Positions 25,628 through 33,927 of a stretch of DNA of 47,677 nt are shown one piece after another. A program made the translations under genes and the position numbers. This stretch comes from Lentisphaerota bacterium. Lineage in GTDB: Bacteria > Verrucomicrobiota > Lentisphaeria > Victivallales > Victivallaceae. The stretch is from contig SUVY01000015.1 in NCBI GenBank assembly GCA_015061775.1, positions 1 through 47,677 on the forward strand, read 5' to 3'. How positions within the stretch are numbered: the stretch's first letter is position 1; each line of letters starts with the position of its first letter. Under the pieces are notes generated by a model. The model had not been told where the DNA came from, searched no databases, and saw only the letters and a program-made list of their open reading frames with translations.

Positions 25628-27784
25628 ATGAAGCGTTTTTGTGCAGTTGTTATCGCAATGCTCGTGTCGTTGCAGGTTTTTGGCGAATCATATCCACGTT
25701 TCAAACGCATCGGCGGTTTCATTGATGTAAGGATCACAGGCGTCAATGCAAAAGGAATAAAGGTATCTCACTCAAACGGACTCGGATATTTGAATGAGAA
25801 AAACCTTGATGAAGACGAAATCGCGCAGGTCAAAAAATATTACGATCAGTATGTGAGAAAAAAACAGGCGGAAGAGGCTCGTAAAAACGCAGCGCGTGCG
25901 AAGAGAAGATCCGCGTTGGCAAAGCTCAAAGCTCAGCAGACTGCCCGCGAAGATTTCATCAAGGCAGCTGCAGAAAATGATATTGAGAAAGTAAAAAAAC
26001 TTCTCGGCACAGGGGTGAATATCAACAGCAAAAACAGCCGCGGAGTTACTGCGTTGATGAATGCCGCAAATGCCGGAAATGTTGAGATCGTCGAGTATCT
26101 CACCACCCGCGGAGCAGATGTGAATATAAGATCAGTTGCAGGAAAAACTGCGTTGATGTATGCGGCGGAAAATAATAAACCCCAAGTCATCCCTGTTCTG
26201 CTCAAAGCCCGTACCGCACTGAAAAGCGCAGACAACAGTACCATTATCGCGCTGATGTATGCGGCTTCAGATGGATATGTTGAAGTCGTTGAAGCGATGT
26301 TGAAAAACCGCGTCAATGTCAATATCCGTGATAATAGCGGAATGACCGCTCTTGCTTATGCTGTACTGCATAACGAGATCGAAATGGTCAAAATGCTTCT
26401 TGAACACGGAGCGAATGCCGATGTCCGCAACCATCTCGGAATGACTCCGTTGATGTACGCAGCCCGCCACTATTCAGGAGAAGTTTTTACGCTTCTTATG
26501 TCAGAGAAAAAGAGTCCGAAGAAAAAAGCCCCCCAAGCCGCTGCTCCCGCGCCTGCTGCGGACGCCCAAGCCGTGCCTCCTCCTGCCGATGGTGCTGCTC
26601 CTGCTGATGCTCAGCAGCCCATTGCGGACGGAGGAGAAAACACTCCGCCTCCGCCGGATGGAGAAAATCCGCCGCCCGCGCCTGCCGGAGATGAAGCTCC
26701 CGAGGATGTTCCGACTGACGAGAAAAAAGACAAAGTCTATTATGCCAATCATCATTTGCTCGACAATAACGGCTGGTCACCTCTTATTTACGCTGTGCTT
26801 TACCGCAATATAGATGTTGTCCGTATTTGGCTTGCTCAGGACAGTATCAGATTGGCTGCCAACGACAAAAGCAGCGAAGCCGGAGTTCGCGCAAATGCCA
26901 TAATGAGGGCGATATATATAGCCGAAGAGTCTGGCGGAAGGGCATCGATCGCAAGTTTGCTCAGAGCCGCGCTCAGAGATATGAAGGTCGAGTACAAACG
27001 TGAGGAAGCTCATAAAGCAGTATATGAAAGCGTAAGTTATTCAAATATCCCCAAGGAGATCCTTGATACAACTACTGTTGAAGATTTGGCGAGAAGCAAA
27101 GCTTTTCCGAGCGTGGAAAATATTCTCTGGGCACGTTCTTCCAAAGGATGGTCTCCTGATTTGCTCCACGGACTTGGCACCGTCGAGGATGAGTCAGGTG
27201 AAAGTCGCGGGGGATGTGTGCAGTTTTTGAACCTTCCGACCGAAGGCGGCTACGGAAAACTGGTCATACTGCCGCTTATCAGCAATGAAGGAAAAAATAT
27301 CGCCATATACGAAAATGAATACCGTATCGGCAAGGAGCTTGAAGCATTCAACAACGGATATCAACGTTCCGACTCCGGAAAATCATCTGGAAGCGATGAC
27401 TCATCTAATGGAGTAAGTCTCAGTGACAGCACAAGTTCTTCCAAAGGCAGTTATGTCTGGCGCAATGACCGTTGGCTCAACGAGCGCGGAGTAAATACCC
27501 ACGGTGTCACCGATGGTCAGGAGTTATATCGCGCAGTAGCAATGGCTTATGAAAAGCGGGTACAGGGTGTCGTTAATATATATCAGTATCTTTCGGGACG
27601 TGTCAATAACCGCAAGGTCACCGAGATCGCACGGGACAACTATATGAGCGGTTTCCTCGCCAAAGGCTGGTATATCGCGATGTTTTCCCAGGGAAAACGG
27701 CTCTATTATGCCGTGTTTCCTGTTGACCGCGGAAACGTGATAGTCAATTTCAAAGAGATGTATTTCATCAAAAAGATCAGATAA
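25628..27784 (+). CDS. secreted ankyrin-repeat protein with SHD1-like N-terminus
   Basis: A 718-residue protein. Residues 1-20 form a signal peptide (MKRFCAVVIAMLVSLQVFG). Residues about 24-75 resemble the SHD1 domain common in this superphylum (GIKVSHSNGLGYLNEKNL). A basic coiled segment leads to ankyrin repeats from about 110 to 290 (GVTALMNAANAGNVEIVEYL). An Ala/Pro-rich linker (about 297-362) interrupts the array, and one more repeat follows (NNGWSPLIYAVLYRNIDVV). The C-terminal 280 residues are unrecognised and include a Ser-rich patch. It is a plausible periplasmic or surface scaffold. Its ankyrin part recalls the operon protein at 10196, but the domain order differs. Confidence 0.75.
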   Translation: MKRFCAVVIAMLVSLQVFGESYPRFKRIGGFIDVRITGVNAKGIKVSHSNGLGYLNEKNLDEDEIAQVKKYYDQYVRKKQAEEARKNAARAKRRSALAKLKAQQTAREDFIKAAAENDIEKVKKLLGTGVNINSKNSRGVTALMNAANAGNVEIVEYLTTRGADVNIRSVAGKTALMYAAENNKPQVIPVLLKARTALKSADNSTIIALMYAASDGYVEVVEAMLKNRVNVNIRDNSGMTALAYAVLHNEIEMVKMLLEHGANADVRNHLGMTPLMYAARHYSGEVFTLLMSEKKSPKKKAPQAAAPAPAADAQAVPPPADGAAPADAQQPIADGGENTPPPPDGENPPPAPAGDEAPEDVPTDEKKDKVYYANHHLLDNNGWSPLIYAVLYRNIDVVRIWLAQDSIRLAANDKSSEAGVRANAIMRAIYIAEESGGRASIASLLRAALRDMKVEYKREEAHKAVYESVSYSNIPKEILDTTTVEDLARSKAFPSVENILWARSSKGWSPDLLHGLGTVEDESGESRGGCVQFLNLPTEGGYGKLVILPLISNEGKNIAIYENEYRIGKELEAFNNGYQRSDSGKSSGSDDSSNGVSLSDSTSSSKGSYVWRNDRWLNERGVNTHGVTDGQELYRAVAMAYEKRVQGVVNIYQYLSGRVNNRKVTEIARDNYMSGFLAKGWYIAMFSQGKRLYYAVFPVDRGNVIVNFKEMYFIKKIR

Positions 27785-27800
27785 CACTTTTTATAGAATT

Positions 27801-27827
27801 GGCTCAGTAAGGAGCCTTCTGTTTTTT
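27801..27827 (+). terminator. weak intrinsic terminator after the ankyrin gene
   Basis: GGCTC (27801-27805) pairs with GAGCC (27812-27816) and is followed by a T run (27822-27827). A competing stem with GGCTC downstream (near 27832) is possible. The short stem makes this tentative. Confidence 0.4.
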
Positions 27828-27845
27828 AATAGGCTCTGTTCCAGA

Positions 27846-28030
27846 CAAAGGTAGGTAAAAGTAGATAAAAAAGTTTTTTCGCTTTTCTTGAAAGGGTGAG
27901 ATCCGCCGTCGCCAAGGCTATGGCGGGACAAGGGGAAAAGAATAACGAAGCCGACGTTCGGCTTCTTTTCTCGCGAAAAGAAGTTTTCCCGTTTTCCCCG
28001 CATCATCTCCCCATATCGGGAACAAAGCTT
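27846..28030 (+). repeat. 185-bp dispersed repeat, copy 1
   Basis: Identical to 40049-40233 except for four substitutions, with no gaps. It holds two inverted repeats, CCGCC/GGCGG (27903-27926) and GAAGCCGA/TCGGCTTC (27947-27965, 3-base loop), plus a CTTTTC/GAAAAG pair. No protein is convincingly encoded. It fills most of the gap before the gene at 28050, so that gene's promoter may lie inside it. It looks like a REP-like or non-autonomous mobile element. Confidence 0.85.
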
Positions 28031-28049
28031 TTTAATAAGGGATTTTTAT

Positions 28050-30125
28050 ATGTTGAATGAAGCCGTCCGGTCTCTCCGGGATTTTCTTAATTTTGTCCGC
28101 CGTGAACAACTGCATGAAGCAGAGAACGGACTACTGTACTATGGAAGCGGAGAGGCGGCGCATTGGCCGGTCCAGAGCAATCTCAATGTGGCGGCAGCTT
28201 TTGCTGCTGCCGGTGTTGCAGATGATAACATGGAAGATATCGAAGTTGCGCTCAAACTTTTCCGTTATGCATTCCGCACCCATGTTACCGGAGATATGGT
28301 CTGCTCCTGCGGCAGCCAGTGGGGACGTCATTGGATAAGTGTGCTCGGACTCGAACGCGCTACCCACGCGATAAACGCGCTCATGCCATATTTTACGGAA
28401 GATGACCTTGCGAGATACCGTGCATTGCGTATCAGCGAGGCGGATTTTCTGCTCGATTACGAAGTAGTTGCATCCATGAGCGGAGCCGAGCACAAAAACA
28501 AGCCCGAGTCAAACGCGTGGAACGGTGGTTTCCTCTGGAGATGTGCTCTCGATTATCCCGACCATGAGAAGGTCGCGCTCTGGAAAAACAAGGGCAACAA
28601 ACTTTTGCTCAACGGAATATCCTATATCACCGATGCTCAGAGCGATGAACTGTATGACGGAGTTCCGCTCAAAGATTGGCATATCGCTCCCAACTTTACC
28701 GAAAACTATTCGCTCGACCACCACGGTTATATGAATATCGGTTACAGCTTTGTCACGCTGTCGAATATAGCGATGCTCCACTTCAACTTCAAGGAGAAAC
28801 AACAGCAGGCTCCTGCCGCGCTTTATCTCCATGCCGGCGACTTGTGGAACACGATCAAAAAATTTGTTTTTGATGACGGAAGAATGTTGCGTATAGGCGG
28901 CTATAACCGTTCCCGCTATACCTATTGCCAATGTTATATGCTTCCGGTATTTTTGTTTGCCGCGGATCATCTCGGAGACTCCGATGCCATGAGGCTTGGA
29001 AAGAACTGCATGGAGCTCATCCGCAGGGAGCAGCTTTATAATGAGGACGGAAGTTTTTACAGTAAACGTCTCGATGAGATAAGAAAACACTCTTACTATT
29101 ATTACGTCCGCCTTGAGTCCGATCCGGCAGTTGTGCTCTCGCAGTATGTTTATTGGAACAAACTTTTCGGTTTCCCCGGGGCGAATTGCGGAAAACAGCC
29201 GGATATTGTCTGGAGTGATGACTTCCACGGAGCACATCTTATCAAAAAAGATGGAGCGATCCGCAGCTTTGTAGCGTCTGCCCACCGTTTTTCGGGTCCG
29301 ATCGCACTTTGCGTACCTGCTGATTGCAGCGATATGGCTGAGTGGCAGGGAAATCTGTCCAGCCGTATAGTGATGAACCGTGCAGGCAGTACACTGCTCC
29401 ATTCCGCAGGAACACAGGAAGAGGACCGATTTACCCACAACTGCAAATTTGTGTGGTATAACGATCTTCCGCTGGGGGAGGGCGAACAGAAATATCCGAT
29501 AGCAGAGACGTGCAGTGCCGTTGCCGCGCTTCCGGACAGAAAGACTCTAGTCGTCATCGAGAGATGCCGTGCGATAAAAGAGGAGGTCTTTGAGGAGATA
29601 ATCCCTCTGCAGTTCTCCATGCCGAACGACCTTTTTAACGGAGGAGTCCGCCGTTATACAGGAGAAAACTTCGATATCGTATCCAAGATGCTTCCGGATA
29701 CAGAGAGCGACACCGATACCCGTTGCCGCAAACTTGCGATCGACGGAAGAGTCACAGTTTGCGCGCTTGCGGAAAACGATACTTTGCACCTGATAAAGCC
29801 GGCAAGCCGTTCAGCCCATGTCATAGATAAAAAGACGTTGAAATCGTTGTATATAGACTATATAAGCCCTGCGGGTGTAATGAAATACCGTTTTGCCCGC
29901 CCGGGAGAGGTCTTTTCCGATACCGCAGTTGCGGTGGCGGTTGACGCTCCGGAAAACTTCTGTTCTGACGCAAAGTTTTCCAGCGACGGCGATTTGCGCA
30001 CAGTTGAAATAACCGGAGCCGACTCAAAGCGTTATGTGTTTGCCGCGAATTTTGGAGATGCTCCTGTTAAGTTCCTGAATGTTGAACTTGCTCCGCAAAG
30101 TTCCATTCTGACTGAAGTAAAATAA
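28050..30125 (+). CDS. putative (alpha/alpha)-toroid polysaccharide lyase or glycosidase
   Basis: A 691-residue protein without a signal peptide, so probably cytosolic. The first 390 residues are helical with many aromatic and acidic residues (ESNAWNGGFLWRCALDYPD, ENYSLDHHGYMNIGYS, IGGYNRSRYTYCQCYM), a pattern seen in alpha/alpha-toroid polysaccharide lyases and heparinase-like enzymes. The rest is beta-rich, as in their C-terminal sandwich. The His-His-Gly-Tyr segment could hold the catalytic residues. I cannot name a family. An AAGGGA ribosome site precedes the ATG, directly after a dispersed repeat. Confidence 0.6.
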   Translation: MLNEAVRSLRDFLNFVRREQLHEAENGLLYYGSGEAAHWPVQSNLNVAAAFAAAGVADDNMEDIEVALKLFRYAFRTHVTGDMVCSCGSQWGRHWISVLGLERATHAINALMPYFTEDDLARYRALRISEADFLLDYEVVASMSGAEHKNKPESNAWNGGFLWRCALDYPDHEKVALWKNKGNKLLLNGISYITDAQSDELYDGVPLKDWHIAPNFTENYSLDHHGYMNIGYSFVTLSNIAMLHFNFKEKQQQAPAALYLHAGDLWNTIKKFVFDDGRMLRIGGYNRSRYTYCQCYMLPVFLFAADHLGDSDAMRLGKNCMELIRREQLYNEDGSFYSKRLDEIRKHSYYYYVRLESDPAVVLSQYVYWNKLFGFPGANCGKQPDIVWSDDFHGAHLIKKDGAIRSFVASAHRFSGPIALCVPADCSDMAEWQGNLSSRIVMNRAGSTLLHSAGTQEEDRFTHNCKFVWYNDLPLGEGEQKYPIAETCSAVAALPDRKTLVVIERCRAIKEEVFEEIIPLQFSMPNDLFNGGVRRYTGENFDIVSKMLPDTESDTDTRCRKLAIDGRVTVCALAENDTLHLIKPASRSAHVIDKKTLKSLYIDYISPAGVMKYRFARPGEVFSDTAVAVAVDAPENFCSDAKFSSDGDLRTVEITGADSKRYVFAANFGDAPVKFLNVELAPQSSILTEVK

Positions 30126-30203
30126 TATAGCCGCAAAAACAAAAACTGCGTCTGACAAGTATCCCGTTGGAATGGGGGGATCGCATCATAAGCTCACATC
30201 ATT

Positions 30204-32030
30204 TCAATCGAGCTTTGTGACTTTGAAGACTGTCCGCATGGCGGCGGGATCGGCGGCGTGCAGTGTCAGTTTGTACTCCGTATCCAGAGTGAAGTTTCCC
30301 TGCAAACGGCATTTGTATTCGTAGGCAAGCTCAGGAATCATAAACGTCAGCTGCCCATTCTGGCGGGCGACAAGTGTTGCCGTCGTTTCGTATTCCGGGT
30401 GCTGCGCAAGATATACTATTGTATAGTATTCATTGGAGTATTTTTCCAGCTTGCGGCGCGATGCAGCTGCGTTTTCGGCATAGGTCATACGCGACTCAAG
30501 CTCTTCGTAGGATAAGGGCTCTGTTCCAGTTATCAGGCTGCGCAGCTGGTAATGCGCCAGCAGGTCAGCGTAACGTCTCAAGGGGCTTGTCACTCTGCTG
30601 TAAGGCTCAAGTCCCAGTCCGCTGTGGCGGGCTCCTTTGAATTCGACGCTTCCTGACTTTGACGCTCTTCTTCGCGCGTACATAGCACTCATGCTTTCCC
30701 CTTCCGGAGCCTCTTCATCCGGTTCCGGCTGGACTACGAATGGAAAGTTTATATCCTGTTCACTCATATATTTTGCTACAGCATATCCCGCTGCAAGCAT
30801 TGAGTTCGCCACCAGCTCCCGCTCAAACGTTATCGGCAGCGGAGTTATTTCAACTTTGTTGTCTGCCACTTTGACTTTGACTTCAGGCAGTCTTATCAGC
30901 CGTGCTCCATTGGCGACCCGGAATTCTTTAAAGAGTTCAAGCTGCCGGGTCATTTCCTTAAAATCCTCTTGTCCGAGCAGCTCATTACATCCTTCGTAAC
31001 TCAGGCGGGTGACTTTGACTTTTGACAGTACCATATCTTTTAAAGTAACGTCTCCGTCATCGGATATCTTCAGGATAAAGGTTATCGCATTATTGGTTTC
31101 CTCAAGTCCGAGCGCGCACTTGAGGCGTACCTCTTCCGGAAGCATGGGGCTCAGCAGTTCAGGCAGATAGAGACTCTCTCCGCGGAGAGACGCCTCTTTT
31201 TCGATTTCTCCTCCGAATTCGATAACATCCGCGGGGTCTGCTATATGGACGTAGAGCAATCCGTCGGCAAAGCTCAGCGCATCATCCGGATCATTGCTTG
31301 TTTTGTCGTCGATCGCATACGCCGCAAGATGGGTGAGGTCAGTCCTCGGAACATCAGTTGCCGCAGATAAAGGAAATTCCGGAACAGAAGTATCCTCTTT
31401 CATGCGTGCTGTCCAGGGGTTGAGCATGATGTCCCATGCTCCGAGCTCCAGCAGCAGTTTGTGGGCTTTTTCCGGAGTAGCTTCAATTCCGAGCTCCTTG
31501 AGCAGTTTGCTGTTTTCGCTTTTTCCCAATGCTACGGCTTCGATTTCTCTCAAGTACACTCTGTCGCTTTCGAGCATTTCCCGCTTCTGCAGGCGTTCCA
31601 GCAGTTCGGAGCGGCGGCGTTTTTCCGCCTCTTTGGCTTCGCGTTCAGCGATAAGTTTTTCGCGTTCTTCAGCGGATTTGCAGCTTACTTCAAGCTCATT
31701 ATTGAGCGAGAACCACACTCCGTTTGCAACTTCGAGATACGCTGACCACGCTGTTTGCGGAGTGTATTTTCCGTAAAGCAGTTCGCAGAAGTCCGCAAAA
31801 GAGAGCGTTTCATCTCCCATAAGCTCTGCCGCGTCTTCATACGGAGTTTCAGGTTCGATCGCTTGCGGAATAGTTGCCGCGGCTCCCGGGTGTATCGGAA
31901 TAAGCTCTTTGGCTTTGACTATCTTATCTGAACCATCGGTATGGATGGTGATTTTAGCTCCTGCAACGCTTTTTATGACTGCCGCTTTGTCACGGCAGAC
32001 AGCGAGCACTCCCTCTGCTATATTTATCAT
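30204..32030 (-). CDS. RNB-domain (RNase II family) exoribonuclease
   Basis: A 608-residue 3'-to-5' exoribonuclease-like protein. The RNB catalytic region reads AIDDKTSNDPDDALSFADG (about residue 245), with the Asp cluster that binds Mg2+, then VHIADPADVI. The C-terminal family motif RVTSPLRRYADLLAHYQL is present. It is shorter than RNase R and closer to the compact RNase II forms. ATG at 32030 was chosen because it follows the stop of the upstream epimerase by 14 bases; an in-frame ATG at 32072 would overlap that gene. It is the last gene of the minus-strand arn-like cluster. Confidence 0.85.
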   Translation of the reverse strand: MINIAEGVLAVCRDKAAVIKSVAGAKITIHTDGSDKIVKAKELIPIHPGAAATIPQAIEPETPYEDAAELMGDETLSFADFCELLYGKYTPQTAWSAYLEVANGVWFSLNNELEVSCKSAEEREKLIAEREAKEAEKRRRSELLERLQKREMLESDRVYLREIEAVALGKSENSKLLKELGIEATPEKAHKLLLELGAWDIMLNPWTARMKEDTSVPEFPLSAATDVPRTDLTHLAAYAIDDKTSNDPDDALSFADGLLYVHIADPADVIEFGGEIEKEASLRGESLYLPELLSPMLPEEVRLKCALGLEETNNAITFILKISDDGDVTLKDMVLSKVKVTRLSYEGCNELLGQEDFKEMTRQLELFKEFRVANGARLIRLPEVKVKVADNKVEITPLPITFERELVANSMLAAGYAVAKYMSEQDINFPFVVQPEPDEEAPEGESMSAMYARRRASKSGSVEFKGARHSGLGLEPYSRVTSPLRRYADLLAHYQLRSLITGTEPLSYEELESRMTYAENAAASRRKLEKYSNEYYTIVYLAQHPEYETTATLVARQNGQLTFMIPELAYEYKCRLQGNFTLDTEYKLTLHAADPAAMRTVFKVTKLD

Positions 32031-32044
32031 AGTACAGATCCGGT

Positions 32045-33022
32045 TTATTGGTGGTCGAAGTACCAGCGGCAAGTCCGGCTCAAACCCTCTTGCGCCGTAA
32101 CGAGGACGCGGTAATTGAGGAATTTTTTCGCAAGCTCGATGCTTCCGAGCGAGTGCGGAATATCTCCAGCGCGATTTTCTCCATATTCCGGAGAAATCTC
32201 AGCCGCCCGGGGATCAAATTGTGCCAGCGCATCTTGAAGAGCTGCAAAGAGCCCATTGAGATCAAGTTCGCTGCCGCAGGATACGTTATACATCTTTTGG
32301 CACGCGTCGCTGCCTGCCTCAAGGGCGAGACAGTTTGCAGATACTACATTATCTATATAGGTGAAGTCTCTGGAGTAAGAACCGTCACCGTTGATGTGCG
32401 GACTCTTGTGTGCGAGCAGACTTCCGATAAACTTGGGAATGACCGCCGCATAAGCGCCGTCAGGGTCCTGTCTTCTGCCGAATACATTGAAGTAACGCAA
32501 TCCGATGACTTCAATTCCGTACAGTGCGGAAAAATTAAGTGCGATAGTCTCGTTGCTCTGCTTGGATATCGCATACGGAGAAAGTGCTTTGCCTGTCTTT
32601 TCTTCAACTTTTGGAAGCGTTTTTTCGTCTCCGTAAACCGAGCTTGAGGAAGCGAAGACAAATCTTTTGACTCCGTTTTCAACCGCCGAGTGGAGTATAT
32701 TTGTAAATCCGTACACATTGACTTCTATGGTCGTTGCCGGATCTTTGATCGATCTCGGAACCGAACCGAGAGCTGCTTCGTGCAGAATATAATCCATACC
32801 GGCTGTCGCTCTGTCACAAACGGCACGGTCGCGGATATCACCTTCGATAAGCTCAAAATTGGAACTTTTTGCCGCTTCGTCGAGATTTTTGCGGTATCCG
32901 GTAGAGAAATTGTCTAGTACGCGGACAAAAGCTCCCTCTTTCAGCAAATAGTCTGTGAGATTTGAGCCGATAAATCCCGCGCCTCCTGTTACCAGAATTT
33001 TTTTGCCGTCAAATCTTGCCAT
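32045..33022 (-). CDS. NAD-dependent UDP-hexose 4-epimerase (WbpP/GalE-like)
   Basis: An extended short-chain dehydrogenase of 325 residues. The NAD-binding loop is GGAGFIGSN, and the active site has Ser-rich SSSSVYGD and YAISK (Tyr and Lys). The segments RRQDPDGAYAAVIPKF and GDGSYSRDFTYIDNVV match the WbpP group, which epimerises UDP-GlcNAc or its uronic acid at C4. It likely makes a sugar nucleotide for lipopolysaccharide. It follows arnD by three bases, with GGAG inside arnD's end, so it belongs to the same message. Confidence 0.88.
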   Translation of the reverse strand: MARFDGKKILVTGGAGFIGSNLTDYLLKEGAFVRVLDNFSTGYRKNLDEAAKSSNFELIEGDIRDRAVCDRATAGMDYILHEAALGSVPRSIKDPATTIEVNVYGFTNILHSAVENGVKRFVFASSSSVYGDEKTLPKVEEKTGKALSPYAISKQSNETIALNFSALYGIEVIGLRYFNVFGRRQDPDGAYAAVIPKFIGSLLAHKSPHINGDGSYSRDFTYIDNVVSANCLALEAGSDACQKMYNVSCGSELDLNGLFAALQDALAQFDPRAAEISPEYGENRAGDIPHSLGSIELAKKFLNYRVLVTAQEGLSRTCRWYFDHQ

Positions 33023-33025
33023 GAT

Positions 33026-33925
33026 CTACTCCGCAAGCAGTTGTACTGCAAGTTTTCCCTCTCTTCCGGGAAACTCCTTGAGCTGCATTTTTCCGGCAGG
33101 AGCTTTGTCGGCAAATTCAGCCGCAGCTTCGCCCAGAGTGATAAATCTGTAACCGGCAGCCAGCGCCGCTTTTACATAATTTGCAAACATATCTGAGCAG
33201 CGTCCTCCTTCAGCTTCTGCATGGATGGTGAGGACATTGAGCTTATCTTCTCTCAGCAGGGACAACTGATAATCATTGTAGTTGCTGTCAGTTACTCCGT
33301 CGCATCCCAACGCTTCGTCGTAGGTCGGAAGCGTGACCGGTATCTGCATTTGAGACAGCTTTTCTCCATTGACGACCGGATAGAACGGAAATGAACCGCG
33401 GCAATCACTGTTATAGGCGAAGTTAAATTTGCTTTTAACTTCAAGCAGCTGATCGTTCGCTCTCCATCCCGGAGCAGCTGTGCTGGAGGGAAAAACTCCC
33501 AATATGCGCTGCAGCTCTTCTGTTCCTCTGCGGAGCTCTCCGGTCATGCGCTCAACGCTCATATCCGTAAGGTGCGCCTGGGCGTAATGGTGATCCCAGG
33601 CGTGAAATCCCGGCTCGTTGCCGGCTGAAATAATGTCGCGTATCGCCTGTTCGTGGTGTTTTCCGATTTTAAGTCCAGGCCATGCAGTGCCCATCAGCAC
33701 GATTTCCGGACCGTAAAGTCCGGCGGCATTGGTGCGGAGCATTTTCCAGAGAAAAGCCGGTTTGAGCAGTCGCCACAGATGGCGGCCCATGTTGTCCGGA
33801 CCGACGGAAAAGTAGAATGTGCCTTTGATACCGAGGTCGGAAAAAATCTCCCCCAGACGGGGAACTCCCCGTCCGGTTCCGCGGTATGTATCTACATCAA
33901 TGCGTAAGGCGATGGTCTTGAGCAT
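33026..33925 (-). CDS. arnD: ArnD-like deformylase (polysaccharide deacetylase fold)
   Basis: The family removes the formyl group from undecaprenyl-phosphate-L-Ara4FN on the path to aminoarabinose-modified lipid A. The 299-residue protein starts LKTIALRIDVDTYRGTGRG (metal-binding Asp-x-Asp) and has the second metal motif as FHAWDHHYAQ, then SSTAAPGWRAN, all as in ArnD. It starts two bases after the arnA stop. The pairing with ArnA supports the assignment over a generic chitin deacetylase. Confidence 0.85.
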   Translation of the reverse strand: MLKTIALRIDVDTYRGTGRGVPRLGEIFSDLGIKGTFYFSVGPDNMGRHLWRLLKPAFLWKMLRTNAAGLYGPEIVLMGTAWPGLKIGKHHEQAIRDIISAGNEPGFHAWDHHYAQAHLTDMSVERMTGELRRGTEELQRILGVFPSSTAAPGWRANDQLLEVKSKFNFAYNSDCRGSFPFYPVVNGEKLSQMQIPVTLPTYDEALGCDGVTDSNYNDYQLSLLREDKLNVLTIHAEAEGGRCSDMFANYVKAALAAGYRFITLGEAAAEFADKAPAGKMQLKEFPGREGKLAVQLLAE

Positions 33926-33927
33926 GA

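Noticed and set aside
27791-28006. Small protein encoded inside the 185-bp repeat (minus strand)
   Set aside because: The frame runs through hairpin arms, its far end differs between the two copies, and no start signal is evident.
28509-29438. Minus-strand open frame of 309 codons inside the toroid enzyme gene
   Set aside because: No domain and no ribosome site. The plus-strand protein has the coherent motifs and start signal.
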